Counted from the first letter of the stretch, positions 32,812 through 42,206 are shown. The stretch is DNA of 64,000 nt from Phyllobacterium myrsinacearum (GCF_002980555.1 NZ_PVBT01000001.1:434001-498000); one strand, 5' to 3'. Numbers and translations are program-made. The notes: generated from the sequence alone by a model not told the origin.

Positions 32812-33723
32812 ATGGTCGCCCTTGTTCAGGACTACAAGACATCCCCTTCCTCCGGCGCCGGCTATGCCGGTGCGCTGGTTACTGTTTTCATCTGGGCCAC
32901 ATGGATCGTCGCCACGCGTCACAGCAGCGGCACGCCTCTCGGCACGGTCGACCTTGGCCTGATCCGCTATGGCGTGCCGGCGCTGGTCCTGTCTCCCGTC
33001 TGGTTGCGCACTGGGCTTATCCCGCGCAATGTGCCGCCGCTCCTCCTTGCGGTCATGGTTTGCGGCGCGGGCGCCCTGTTCTTCCAGATCACCACCTTTG
33101 CCATCCATTCCACACCGGCATCCGCCGTCGGCGTGCTGCTCGGCGGATCGATGCCGCTGGCCGCCGCCCTGATCGGCATGGTTGTTTTCGGCGAGCGGCC
33201 CGACCTGTCGCGCAGTCTCGGGCTTGCGGCCATTGTCGGCGGCCTCGCCATCCTTTTGACCCGCGCCATTGCCGGACAGGACATCACCTGGATCAGTTTC
33301 GTGTTTCTCCCGCTTGGCGCCTTGCTGTGGGCCGGCTACACCCACGCCTTCCGCCGTTCCGGCCTCAGTGCCCTGGAGGGCGGGGCGCTCATCGCCGTAT
33401 GGTCGTTCATCATCCATGCGGGGCTTGCCCTGGTTTTCGGCACGACGCTTGCCAGTGTGCCGCTGGCTGAAATCGGCCTGCAGTTTCTCAGTCAGGGCGT
33501 GCTCTCCGGACTTGCCGCCATGCTGGCCTACGGCATCGCGGTTCGGGCCCTCGGCGGCAGCCAGGCAGCGGCCTTCAGCGCCCTCACGCCTGTCCTTGCA
33601 GCATTTGGTGGCGCCATCTTCCTTGACGAGGCGGTCGGCGTCTGGGAAATTACCGCCGCAGTGATGACTGGACTCGGCGTTGCGCTCTCCACCGGTGTCC
33701 TTTCCCATCGCCTGAAAGGGTGA
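32812..33723 (+). CDS. EamA/DMT-family transporter
   Basis: 303 residues, about ten membrane spans in two EamA halves. GGATAT before the ATG is a weak ribosome site. The family includes amino-acid and metabolite exporters; the divergent AsnC-type regulator points to an amino-acid substrate, an inference. The following gene starts 56 bases later on the same strand. Confidence 0.9.
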   Translation: MVALVQDYKTSPSSGAGYAGALVTVFIWATWIVATRHSSGTPLGTVDLGLIRYGVPALVLSPVWLRTGLIPRNVPPLLLAVMVCGAGALFFQITTFAIHSTPASAVGVLLGGSMPLAAALIGMVVFGERPDLSRSLGLAAIVGGLAILLTRAIAGQDITWISFVFLPLGALLWAGYTHAFRRSGLSALEGGALIAVWSFIIHAGLALVFGTTLASVPLAEIGLQFLSQGVLSGLAAMLAYGIAVRALGGSQAAAFSALTPVLAAFGGAIFLDEAVGVWEITAAVMTGLGVALSTGVLSHRLKG

Positions 33724-33779
33724 TGGGAAACGGCGGGGGTTTGATGGCCCGGCAGTCCTTTTCGATGGAAAGAGCCACA

Positions 33780-34667
33780 ATGGACAAGCCGAAGAAAACT
33801 CCTACGATCAGTCAGGCCATGGTCGATGCCTATGATGAATACACGCACCTGACCCTCGACCGCCGCTCCTTCATGGACAAGCTCGCCAAACTGGCGGGGT
33901 CCGGCGCCGCTGCCGCTGTCATCGCACCGATGCTGGCGGCCAATTCGGCACAGGCTGCGGTTGTCGCATCCGACGATCCGCGGCTGCTCACCAAGGACGT
34001 CATTCATTCCGGCCCGGCGGGAGACATGAAGGGCTATAGCGTACGCCCGACCGACACGACGGCGAAACTGCCGGTGGTCGTGGTCATTCACGAGAATCGC
34101 GGTCTCAACGGCCATATCCGCGATGTCGCCCGGCGCATGGCGCTGGAAGGCTTTACGGTTTTTGCACCGGACTTTCTGTCCTCGGCCGGCGGCACGCCTT
34201 CGGACGAAGACAAGGCGCGCGACCTGATTGCCAATCTCGACCCCGAAAAGACCATTGCCGAAGGCGTCGAGACGATCTCCTATCTCAAGGCGGTCAAGTA
34301 TGCCAATGGCAAGGTCGGCGTCATGGGCTTTTGCTGGGGCGGCGGACTGGTCAACGATCTGGCCGTGCATTCGCCGGATCTCGATGCCGGGGTGGCCTAT
34401 TACGGCCGCCAGCCCAAGGCCGAGGATGTCGCAAAAATCAAGGCGCCGCTGCTGCTGCACTATGCGGGCCTCGATACGCGGATCAATGCGGGCATTGACG
34501 GCTACAGAAAAGCGCTTGAGAACAACGGCAAGACGTTTGACATCGAGGTCTATGACGGCGTCAACCACGCGTTCAATAATGATACGTCCACCGCCCGCTA
34601 CAGCAAGGAAGCGGCCGATCTCGCCTGGGGCCGCACGGTCGCGTTCTTCAAGAAATATCTGAGCTGA
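33780..34667 (+). CDS. Dienelactone hydrolase family protein with Tat signal
   Basis: Alpha/beta hydrolase of the carboxymethylenebutenolidase family, 295 residues from ATG 33780 (MDKPKKTPTISQAM). A twin-arginine motif DRRSFMDKL at about 37-45 precedes a hydrophobic stretch and AQA cleavage site, so it should be exported folded. Catalytic triad: Cys in GFCWGGGLV, Asp in AGLDTRINAG and His in VNHAFNND. Similar to YghX-type proteins. Earlier in-frame ATGs at 33720 and 33744 lack support. The natural substrate is unknown. Confidence 0.88.
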   Translation: MDKPKKTPTISQAMVDAYDEYTHLTLDRRSFMDKLAKLAGSGAAAAVIAPMLAANSAQAAVVASDDPRLLTKDVIHSGPAGDMKGYSVRPTDTTAKLPVVVVIHENRGLNGHIRDVARRMALEGFTVFAPDFLSSAGGTPSDEDKARDLIANLDPEKTIAEGVETISYLKAVKYANGKVGVMGFCWGGGLVNDLAVHSPDLDAGVAYYGRQPKAEDVAKIKAPLLLHYAGLDTRINAGIDGYRKALENNGKTFDIEVYDGVNHAFNNDTSTARYSKEAADLAWGRTVAFFKKYLS

Positions 34668-34765
34668 CGGCACCGCACATTTCCCGTCCCCGTGAAACCA
34701 ATGGCTTGCCAGACCGTTCCGGGCACTGCTAGTCACAACAACGGAACGCGACGGGAAATGCCTTC

Positions 34766-35719
34766 ATGCGCTATATAACTGCCTTTCTGGTCTTCATGGT
34801 GATATCGCTTGCGCATATGCAGGCGGGCTTTGCGCAGGAGGCTGTTTTCCCGGAAGGCTCCAGCGTCGGCCTGGTTGTCCCCAGGAACATGCAGCCGTCG
34901 TCGACATTCAGCGGCTTTGAAGACCCGGCTATGGGCGCGACCATTGTCCTGACCGAACTGCCGGTGGATGCCTATGCGCAAATCTCCGCCAAGTTCAATG
35001 CGGAAGGTCTGGCGCCCACGGGCATCGTTGTCAGCGGTGCCGCACAGGACTGGCAGGTCAAGGGCGCGTCGGCGGCCAAATATATTCATGGCAGCCAGAT
35101 TGCCTCCGGTATCAAATACCGCAAATGGATTGTCCTGTCGCAGGCACCGACAACCACCACGATGGTCACCATGCAAATTCCCGACGGCGTTGCCGGCGCC
35201 CCATCGGATGCGGATGTCGAAGACACATTGCGCTCGATTGCCGTGCGCACCCCGCCAACCCTTGAGGAACAGATCGCGGCTCTGCCGTTCAAGGTGGGTG
35301 ATCTCGCCGGATTTCGTCCGATCCGCGCCATTGCCGGGGCAACCTATCTCCTGACCGACGGACCGCAGGACGTTCCCGCCAGCGCAGCGCAGCCGGTGAT
35401 CATCATCGCGTCCAATCTCGGCAATGCGCCCGAGGCTCCCGCACGCATGGATTTTGCCAGAAAGGCCTTTGCATCGCTGACCGGGATCAAGGATGTCCGC
35501 TCGGACAATGAAAGCAGCGCGCCGGCCGATGGCGGGGAATGGGTGGATATTGACGGCAGCGCCAAGGATGCGACGGGCGGCGACCCGCTCTATGTTGCCC
35601 AGGTCGCCCGGTTCGCCGGTGACCGCTACGTTCGCGCGATCCTGATCGTGCGCGCCAGCGAGAAGGATAAATTTGCCGAGCGTTTCCGCAGGCTGGCCAA
35701 GTCGCTGACGATCAATTAA
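34766..35719 (+). CDS. Exported protein of unknown function
   Basis: 317 residues. A signal peptide (MRYITAFLVFMVISLAHMQA) ends near GFAQ. The mature protein has no Cys pair or motif I recognise; segments FEDPAMGATIVLTELPVDAY and FRKAFASL-like text (FARKAFASLTGI) suggest a two-lobed soluble periplasmic protein. It is 8 bases upstream of a DUF2185 gene and probably shares its transcript. Confidence 0.75.
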   Translation: MRYITAFLVFMVISLAHMQAGFAQEAVFPEGSSVGLVVPRNMQPSSTFSGFEDPAMGATIVLTELPVDAYAQISAKFNAEGLAPTGIVVSGAAQDWQVKGASAAKYIHGSQIASGIKYRKWIVLSQAPTTTTMVTMQIPDGVAGAPSDADVEDTLRSIAVRTPPTLEEQIAALPFKVGDLAGFRPIRAIAGATYLLTDGPQDVPASAAQPVIIIASNLGNAPEAPARMDFARKAFASLTGIKDVRSDNESSAPADGGEWVDIDGSAKDATGGDPLYVAQVARFAGDRYVRAILIVRASEKDKFAERFRRLAKSLTIN

Positions 35720-35727
35720 AATCGGGC

Positions 35728-36087
35728 ATGGATAAAACCTATCGACTCAGCAAAGACGAGATACGGCCATTGGTCCGCAATTACGGCGGCTGTATTGCAA
35801 CCGATACGATCACAATTGACGGCTATCCCGTGCGCTTCATGTACCGCGAGGATCCCGACAACCCACTGGACAGCGGCTGGCGTTTTCTCTCGGGCTTCGA
35901 AAGTGACGACTATATGGAAGACCCGGAGAACAGCGGGATTTTCGACGTCAACACTATCGCCAATTACGATCCCAGCATCATCCCTCTGCTCGACTCGCCT
36001 GTTGGCAGCGTGTTCGAGCGGACCGGCGAACAGGAGCGCTTTGTCCGGGTCACCGACTGGGAACCCAGCGATGACGATGAGGAGTGA
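35728..36087 (+). CDS. DUF2185 protein (Imm33-like)
   Basis: 119 residues, acidic. The DUF2185 pattern is seen: GGCIATDTITIDGYPVRFMYRE, then DSGWRFLSGFESDDYMEDPEN and the end RFVRVTDWE. Relatives are listed among polymorphic-toxin immunity proteins, but no toxin gene lies beside it here, and many members are stand-alone. It follows the exported protein by 8 bases. Confidence 0.82.
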   Translation: MDKTYRLSKDEIRPLVRNYGGCIATDTITIDGYPVRFMYREDPDNPLDSGWRFLSGFESDDYMEDPENSGIFDVNTIANYDPSIIPLLDSPVGSVFERTGEQERFVRVTDWEPSDDDEE

Positions 36088-36259
36088 AGGGCGGTGCCCG
36101 GATCAACCGGCATAACAATATTGCATTGATTATCTCACTGACTTTCTTCCCTAACCCTTGCGGTTCTCTCACACAGAGTTACAACTGGACAAGTCGCGTG
36201 CACTGACTGAAAATGCACGCGAATTGGACGAATCCTCGATTGGAATTCTGGAGACCGGA

Positions 36260-37669
36260 ATGGCATTGGCTGATGCAGGAGCAATGGCGCGCAATGAAAA
36301 TGGTATTGCGACCGTTGTTTCGATTCTTAAGAAAAGGTTTGGTGACAACGCGCAGACGGGCAAATCCATCCGCGAACAGCATGGCCACACCACCAGCTAT
36401 GTCCCCAACCAGGCCCCCGATCTCGTGGTTTTCGCCGAAACGACCGAAGACGTTCAGGAAGTGGTGCGTCTGTGCAGCGAGTGGCAGGTGCCGGTCATTC
36501 CGTTCGGCACCGGTACGTCGCTGGAAGGCCATGTGAATGCGCCGGCGGGCGGTGTTTCCATCGATCTGTCGCGGATGAACCGCATTCTCAAGGTCTATAC
36601 GGAAGACCTTAACGTCGTGGTTGAGCCGGGCATTACCCGCAAGGAACTCAACGAATATCTGCGCGATACCGGCCTGTTCTTCCCGATCGATCCGGGCGCC
36701 AATGCCAGCCTTGGCGGCATGGCCGCCACCCGCGCTTCGGGCACCAATGCCGTGCGCTACGGCACCATGCGCGAAAACGTGCTGGCGCTGAAAGCCGTCA
36801 TGCCGGACGGGCGCCTGATCAGCACGGCAAAGCGGGTCAAGAAGACCTCGGCCGGGTACGATCTGACCCGGCTGCTCGTCGGCTCCGAAGGCACGCTCGG
36901 CATCATCACCGAACTGACGCTGAAGCTCTATGGCATTCCGCAGGCGATCTCCGGCGGAATCTGTGCGTTTCCGGATCTCGAAAGCGCCTGCAATGCGGTG
37001 ATCGAGACCATCCAGATGGGCATTCCCGTGGCGCGTATCGAGCTGGTCAACAGCCTGCAGATGCAGGCGATGATCAATTATTCCAAGCTTGATTATCCGG
37101 TTGCTCCCTATCTCTTTGTCGAGTTCCATGGCAGTGACGCCGGTGTGGCCGAACAGGCGGAACTTTTCGGCGAGATTGCAGCGGCCAATGGCGGCGGCGC
37201 ATTCAAATGGACGGCCAATCTGGAAGAGCGGGAAAAGCTGTGGTCGGCGCGGCACAATTCCTACTTCGCCTGCATGACGCTGGCGCCCGGAAAGCAGTCG
37301 CTGTCGACAGATGTGTGCGTGCCGATTTCGCGCCTGGCCGAATGTATTGTCGCAACGGAGAAGGATATTGCAGCGAGCGGGCTGATCGCACCGATTGTCG
37401 GCCATGCGGGCGACGGCAATTTCCACGTGCTGATCCTGTTTGACGACAAGAATCCGGAGGAAATCCAGAACGTGGAAGCCTTTGTCGAGCGTCTCAATCT
37501 CAGGGCGATTGCCATGGATGGAACCTGCACCGGCGAGCACGGCATCGGCCAGGGCAAGATAAAATTCCTCCGGCTCGAGCTTGGCGGCGCGGTTGACGTG
37601 ATGGAATCGATCAAGCGGGCGATCGATCCGGGCAATATCATGAATCCCGGCAAGATCTTACGCCTGTAA
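36260..37669 (+). CDS. FAD-linked D-lactate/2-hydroxyacid dehydrogenase (GlcD/Dld type)
   Basis: 469 residues from ATG 36260, preceded by GGAG at a spacing of 6; the frame can be read back to a TTG at 36158 but family members normally begin a little before the LKKRFGD segment. FAD_binding_4 domain with IPFGTGTSLEGHVNAPAGG and NASLGGMAATRASGTNAVRYG; FAD-oxidase C domain with GHAGDGNFHVLI and GEHGIGQGKIKFL, carrying the catalytic and metal-binding His residues. No iron-sulfur partner gene is adjacent, so a single-subunit D-LDH is more likely than glycolate oxidase. Confidence 0.9.
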   Translation: MALADAGAMARNENGIATVVSILKKRFGDNAQTGKSIREQHGHTTSYVPNQAPDLVVFAETTEDVQEVVRLCSEWQVPVIPFGTGTSLEGHVNAPAGGVSIDLSRMNRILKVYTEDLNVVVEPGITRKELNEYLRDTGLFFPIDPGANASLGGMAATRASGTNAVRYGTMRENVLALKAVMPDGRLISTAKRVKKTSAGYDLTRLLVGSEGTLGIITELTLKLYGIPQAISGGICAFPDLESACNAVIETIQMGIPVARIELVNSLQMQAMINYSKLDYPVAPYLFVEFHGSDAGVAEQAELFGEIAAANGGGAFKWTANLEEREKLWSARHNSYFACMTLAPGKQSLSTDVCVPISRLAECIVATEKDIAASGLIAPIVGHAGDGNFHVLILFDDKNPEEIQNVEAFVERLNLRAIAMDGTCTGEHGIGQGKIKFLRLELGGAVDVMESIKRAIDPGNIMNPGKILRL

Positions 37670-37755
37670 CTTTGCACGTTGATTCCGCATCTTCGCCCAA
37701 TTTGTGAACGGTGCGGTGTATATGGTGCTCAACGCGTAGGAATGGAGCTGAAACA

Positions 37756-40700
37756 CTGGCGCGCCTTTTTGTTCTGATCGGCGGATTACTGGTACTGGTG
37801 CTGACGGCGGCACTGGTGGTGCCGTATTTTGTCGACTGGGCCGGTTACCGCTCTTCGTTTGAACGGGAGGCATCGGCGCTTCTCGGGCGGCGTGTCACGG
37901 TTGCCGGAACGGCCAGTGCGCGGCTCCTGCCGTTTCCGTCGGTGACCTTCTCCGACGTCAAGGTTGGCGATCCCGGATCGGCGCCGGTCATGACGATCGA
38001 CAAGTTTTCGATGGATGCGGAACTTGCGCCGTTCCTGCGCGGCGAGATTCTCATTTTCGACATGCGGCTGGAGAAACCGACCGCGTCAGTCAACATCGAC
38101 CGCAACGGTGTGATCGACTGGGCTATCCGGCCGCAGACATCGTTCGGCTCCACGCAGGTCAAGCTGGAAAACGTGCAGATCACCAATGGGTCCGTGGTGG
38201 TGCGCGATGCCTCAACCGCGACGGTGCGCACCGTGAACGACCTCAATGCGACGGTGTCGGCGACCAAGCTCAGCGGGCCATGGAAATTCGACGGCACGCT
38301 GCTGTTCAACGGGGAGCGGACCAGCGTCTCCGCTTCCACCGGGCAGTTGAAGCCGGATGGCTCGCTCAACGTGCATGCCCGTCTGACACCGGATGGCATT
38401 CCGGCGGTGCTTGAAACCGATGGCGGGGTGACGCTTGACAAGGGCGCGCTGAAATATGCCGGCAGCATCAATATCCGTTCGGCTGACGAGACAGCGCCCA
38501 AGGCAGTGGCAGCTGGCAAGGGGACGCCAGCCGAAGACAAGCCGCTTCTCTCCAGTGTGCGTGTGAGCGGGCGCTTCGAAGCCGATCATGCCAGCGTGAC
38601 AATTCCGGAGTTCCGCATGGAGCAGGGGACGGTTGACGACCCCTACATCGTCAATGGCAACGCGCTTTTCGACTATGGCAACAACCCCCGGTTTGAAATC
38701 AAGGCGGATGGCCAGCAGGTCACGTTCGACAACCAGAACGAGGACAGCAAGGGCAGCAAGCCGACGCCGCACACGGCGGCGCAGCGGCTGGGCGTGTTCC
38801 GCCGCCTGATGGACCAGCTGCCCATTCCGACGGTTCCGGGCAGCATCGATCTGAAACTTCCGGCCATCGTGGCGGGCGACACCACCATCCGTTCGGTGCG
38901 GATCGATGCGGAGCCCTCCGGCGGCGCCTGGAAGATCAACCAGCTGCGCGCGGAACTGCCCGGACGAACCCAGTTCGAGGCCAGCGGCATGCTGCAGATC
39001 GGCAAGGATTTCGGCTTTGACGGAAAACTGCTCGTCGCATCGCGCCAGCCCTCGGGCCTGGCTGCCTGGCTGACCGATACGGTGGATGAATCGATCCGGC
39101 GGCTGGCGGGGGCGGGTTTTTCCGGCGATGTGAAACTGCACGACGACCTGCAGCGCATCGACAATCTGGAAGTGGCGCTTGGCGGCGCCTCGCTGAAGGG
39201 ATCGCTGATCCGCAGCGCCAAGGGCGAATCGGTGCCGCTAACCCAGCTGACACTGGACGGCGGTGCGCTGGATGGCGATGCGCTGGAAGCTTTCGCCGCC
39301 ATCTTCGGCCGCAACACGCCGTCAGAGGCGGGCAAGGGCGCGCCGCAACTGGCGGGTGAAGATCTCGATGTGCGCGTGAAGGCCGGGCCGGTCAGTCATG
39401 GCGGGCTGGTGGCCGAAACGCTCGATACGGGCTTTCGCCTGCGCGACGGCGTCTTCGACATCGACCGCCTGACCGTGGGCAATGTGTCCGGGGCGACGAT
39501 TACTGCAACCGGCAAGATCGCGCCGTTCAAGGCCGAGCCTTCCGGTTCGCTCGATGCAACGGTTCTCTCGGATGACATGGCGCCTTTCGTTGCGGCACTG
39601 GCGGCGCAGTTTCCCGACTTCCCCTTCCTGACGGCCCTCAATGAGCATGCGGCCAGATTTCCTGGACTGTTTGAGGCAACGGAGCTGAGCATCATCGCCA
39701 ATGCGCTGCATGGCAAGGATGCCGCCGATGAGTTTTCGCTGAGTGCGGCGGGGAAAACCGGCGGCATGGATATCACGCTTTCCGGCACCACCAGCCAGGG
39801 CACCGGCAAGTCGCGCGTGCTCGAACTGACGATGAATGCGCGCACGGATCACGGCGAGAATGTGATGGCCCTGATGGGGCTTCCGGCGCTGCCGCTCGGC
39901 CTTGCCGGTGAGCTGGAGGCGGACCTGGCCCTGAAAGGCAATGGCAAGGACGGCATCCAGACACAGCTTGCGCTCAAAGCGCCGGATGGCCAGGCGCTCG
40001 TCGATGGCAGTTTGCGCAGCACCAACGGCCTGTTGAACGGCGAAGGGCGGGCGTCGATCAAGGCCAGCGATCTGGAACCGTATCTTGCCACGGTCGGCTA
40101 TTCACTGCCGGGATTTGGCAGTGGCATGCCCGTCGACATGGCCAGCAGCTTCCAGCTTGCCAAGGGCCGGCTGGTGCTGCCGGATCTGAACGGCAAGGTG
40201 CATGATACAAAGATTGCCGGCCGTCTCGATCTCGGCGTGAACAACGGCATTCCCGATGCGCAGGGCAATCTGACGCTTGGCAGGGCCGATCTTCCCGCGG
40301 TGGTACAGTTCATGCTCGGCACCGGCGCCCTCGATGCGGGCGGGCAAACGCACTGGCCGAAGGAAACCTTTGCCAAGGCGCCGCTGTTCCCGGCCGATTT
40401 CAATCTCAAGATCAAGGCCGATGAGGCCGATGCCGGTGTTCTCGGGCGGGTTGGCAAGCTTCAATCCACGGTATCGCTGAAAGACGGCTATCTGCGCCTC
40501 GACGATACGCAGGGAGAGGTTCTCGGCGGCAACGTCAAGGGAACATTCGAGCTGCGCAACACCAGCGGCACCGGTCTTGCGGCCGGCCAGTTCACGCTGG
40601 AGCAGGCCTCTCTCGATGATCTCTACACGCCTGACGACCATGAGCCGCTGATGGGGACAGCCAAGATCGTCGCCTCGGTCAATGCAACCGGCACCTCCAT

Positions 40701-41550
40701 CGCCGACATGATGGCGTCGGTCGCCGGTTCGGGCGTTGTTTCCGTGGATGATCTGGCCATTGACACTATCAATCCCGGCGCGCTCAAGCCCATTCTGGGC
40801 GATGCCGATGGGCTGTCGGGCCCGATCACCGCCGATGCGGTGAACGGCGTGATCGGCAAATATCTGCATGCGGGACCGTTCAATGCGGGCGCGGCGGAGT
40901 TTGCCTTTACCATTGCCGGCGGCACGGCGCGGACATCGACGTTCCAGCTGAAAAGCCCCGGCGCAACCCTGAATGCCGATCTGCGGCTCAACCTTCCCGA
41001 CATGACCATGGCTTCTCAGGGCCGTTTCTCGTTCGATCCGGGCAAGCTGGTGGTTGCCGGTGCCGAGCCGGTCGTCGAGTTCAAGGGCGAGGGGCCGTGG
41101 CGTGCGCCGAAATGGACGCTGAACCGTCAGCCGCTGGAACAGTTCCTGACGCAGCGCACGCTGGAGCGCGAGCAGCAGCGCGTCGAAACCATGCAGGCAT
41201 CGCTGGTTGAAAAGCAGCGGCTGCGCCGCGAGGCCCTCTTGTACCAGAGCAAGGCCACGGAGCGGCAAAGGCTTGCGGAAGAAGCACGGGTGAAGGCGGA
41301 ACAGGAAGCGGCTGACAAGGCCGAAGCCGAGCGGCAGGCGGCGGAACGGGCTGCGGCCGAGAAAGCCGCGGCGGAAAAGGCGGCCGCCGAAAAGCACGCC
41401 GCGGAAGAGGCGGCCCGGAAGGCGCGCGAGCAGACGCCCCCTCCCAGCGGCGGGGCGCAGATGCCGCCGCCGCAGCAGCAGGGAAGCGGTGCCCTCAACA
41501 AGCAGTCCGTGGACGATTTCCTGAAGACGCTGGGGCCAACGGTCGAGTAG
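37756..41550 (+). CDS. AsmA-family large envelope protein
   Basis: About 1264 residues if started at CTG 37756, which is where the conserved protein begins (xARLFVLIGGLLVLVL) and which has GGAG at 37744-37747. An upstream GTG (37711) would add 15 residues of unlikely sequence. One N-terminal span (about 3-24), an AsmA-type N-domain (FEREASALLGRRVTVAG, LLPFPSVTFSDVKVG), a very long beta-rich periplasmic body, and a charged coiled-coil tail of Ala/Glu/Lys repeats before a Pro-rich end. AsmA-like proteins are thought to bridge the envelope for phospholipid transport. Confidence 0.88.
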   Translation: MARLFVLIGGLLVLVLTAALVVPYFVDWAGYRSSFEREASALLGRRVTVAGTASARLLPFPSVTFSDVKVGDPGSAPVMTIDKFSMDAELAPFLRGEILIFDMRLEKPTASVNIDRNGVIDWAIRPQTSFGSTQVKLENVQITNGSVVVRDASTATVRTVNDLNATVSATKLSGPWKFDGTLLFNGERTSVSASTGQLKPDGSLNVHARLTPDGIPAVLETDGGVTLDKGALKYAGSINIRSADETAPKAVAAGKGTPAEDKPLLSSVRVSGRFEADHASVTIPEFRMEQGTVDDPYIVNGNALFDYGNNPRFEIKADGQQVTFDNQNEDSKGSKPTPHTAAQRLGVFRRLMDQLPIPTVPGSIDLKLPAIVAGDTTIRSVRIDAEPSGGAWKINQLRAELPGRTQFEASGMLQIGKDFGFDGKLLVASRQPSGLAAWLTDTVDESIRRLAGAGFSGDVKLHDDLQRIDNLEVALGGASLKGSLIRSAKGESVPLTQLTLDGGALDGDALEAFAAIFGRNTPSEAGKGAPQLAGEDLDVRVKAGPVSHGGLVAETLDTGFRLRDGVFDIDRLTVGNVSGATITATGKIAPFKAEPSGSLDATVLSDDMAPFVAALAAQFPDFPFLTALNEHAARFPGLFEATELSIIANALHGKDAADEFSLSAAGKTGGMDITLSGTTSQGTGKSRVLELTMNARTDHGENVMALMGLPALPLGLAGELEADLALKGNGKDGIQTQLALKAPDGQALVDGSLRSTNGLLNGEGRASIKASDLEPYLATVGYSLPGFGSGMPVDMASSFQLAKGRLVLPDLNGKVHDTKIAGRLDLGVNNGIPDAQGNLTLGRADLPAVVQFMLGTGALDAGGQTHWPKETFAKAPLFPADFNLKIKADEADAGVLGRVGKLQSTVSLKDGYLRLDDTQGEVLGGNVKGTFELRNTSGTGLAAGQFTLEQASLDDLYTPDDHEPLMGTAKIVASVNATGTSIADMMASVAGSGVVSVDDLAIDTINPGALKPILGDADGLSGPITADAVNGVIGKYLHAGPFNAGAAEFAFTIAGGTARTSTFQLKSPGATLNADLRLNLPDMTMASQGRFSFDPGKLVVAGAEPVVEFKGEGPWRAPKWTLNRQPLEQFLTQRTLEREQQRVETMQASLVEKQRLRREALLYQSKATERQRLAEEARVKAEQEAADKAEAERQAAERAAAEKAAAEKAAAEKHAAEEAARKAREQTPPPSGGAQMPPPQQQGSGALNKQSVDDFLKTLGPTVE

Positions 41551-41576
41551 AGGCTGGCGGATTGTGGATGCGTTTT

Positions 41577-41737
41577 CACCCCCCTCTGTCCTGCTGGACA
41601 TCTCCCCCACAAGGGGGGAGATCACATCGGCATCAATGGTTTTACGCAATTTTCAATGTTGAAGATTAGCTGAAATAGCTGTGAAAGCTGATCTCCCCCC
41701 CTTGTGGGGGAGATGGGCGGCAGCCCAGAGGGGGGTG
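41577..41737. repeat. Mosaic palindromic element, copy 2
   Basis: Arms 41577-41623 and 41690-41737 match copy 1 arms almost base for base and in the same orientation. The centre (41624-41689) matches copy 1's centre only as reverse complement: 45 of the first 48 bases agree, followed by 18 extra bases made of AGCT-containing repeats. See findings. Confidence 0.85.
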
Positions 41738-41766
41738 AGTACGGCACCGCGAATCAAATCAGAATC

Positions 41767-41997
41767 TTAGGGAGCCGTCTTCATCCCGTTCATTACCCAG
41801 TCGAGCACGTAGATGCGCAGGGCCGAGGACAGGTTGGAATTGCGGTCGCGGCCCTCGTCGATCTCGGCAATCAGGCGGGCCAGCGTGATCTTACGGTCGT
41901 CCGCGATGGACGTGATGATCGCATAAAAGGGGTCTTCGAGGGAAAAACTGGTGCGATGCCCGCGGATCGTCACGGAGCGTTTGCGGACAAGACTCAA
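41767..41997 (-). CDS. Ribbon-helix-helix domain protein
   Basis: 76 residues: SLVRKRSVTIRGHRTSFSLE gives the N-terminal strand and the following helices (FYAIITSIADDRKI, LARLIAEIDEGR, LSSALRIYVLDWVM) fit an RHH_4-type DNA-binding fold. Its ATG overlaps the DUF4169 stop by four bases, making it the last gene of an sspB-DUF4169-RHH operon. Target unknown. Confidence 0.85.
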   Translation of the reverse strand: MSLVRKRSVTIRGHRTSFSLEDPFYAIITSIADDRKITLARLIAEIDEGRDRNSNLSSALRIYVLDWVMNGMKTAP

Positions 41998-42197
41998 GGC
42001 TTGTCCTTGCCGGGCGGCACATCGGTCTCAAGCCGGTTGCCGTCGAGAAACAGCTCCGTCCTGCGGCTCACATTGCGGTCAAACTGCTTCTCGGTTTTGG
42101 TGCGGCCAAACACAATCCGGTTCTCGGCCGCACTCTGTTCCTTCGCGTCCTTCGCCTTGCGCTTTTTGAATTGCCGCAGGTTGACGATGTCGGCCAT
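41994..42197 (-). CDS. DUF4169 family protein
   Basis: 67 residues from ATG 42197 (MADIVNLRQFKKRKAK); a GTG two codons earlier is possible. Highly charged and basic in its first half, typical DUF4169 form: short, Lys/Arg rich, ending with a Pro-rich tail. Found beside sspB and an RHH gene in Alphaproteobacteria (recalled). Function unknown. Confidence 0.85.
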   Translation of the reverse strand: MADIVNLRQFKKRKAKDAKEQSAAENRIVFGRTKTEKQFDRNVSRRTELFLDGNRLETDVPPGKDKP

Positions 42198-42206
42198 GGG
42201 CACGCG

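Noticed and set aside
41281-41450. Tandem repeat array in the AsmA-like gene
   Set aside because: It is the Ala/Glu/Lys coiled-coil tail coded by GC-rich codons, in frame and without a regular DNA unit.
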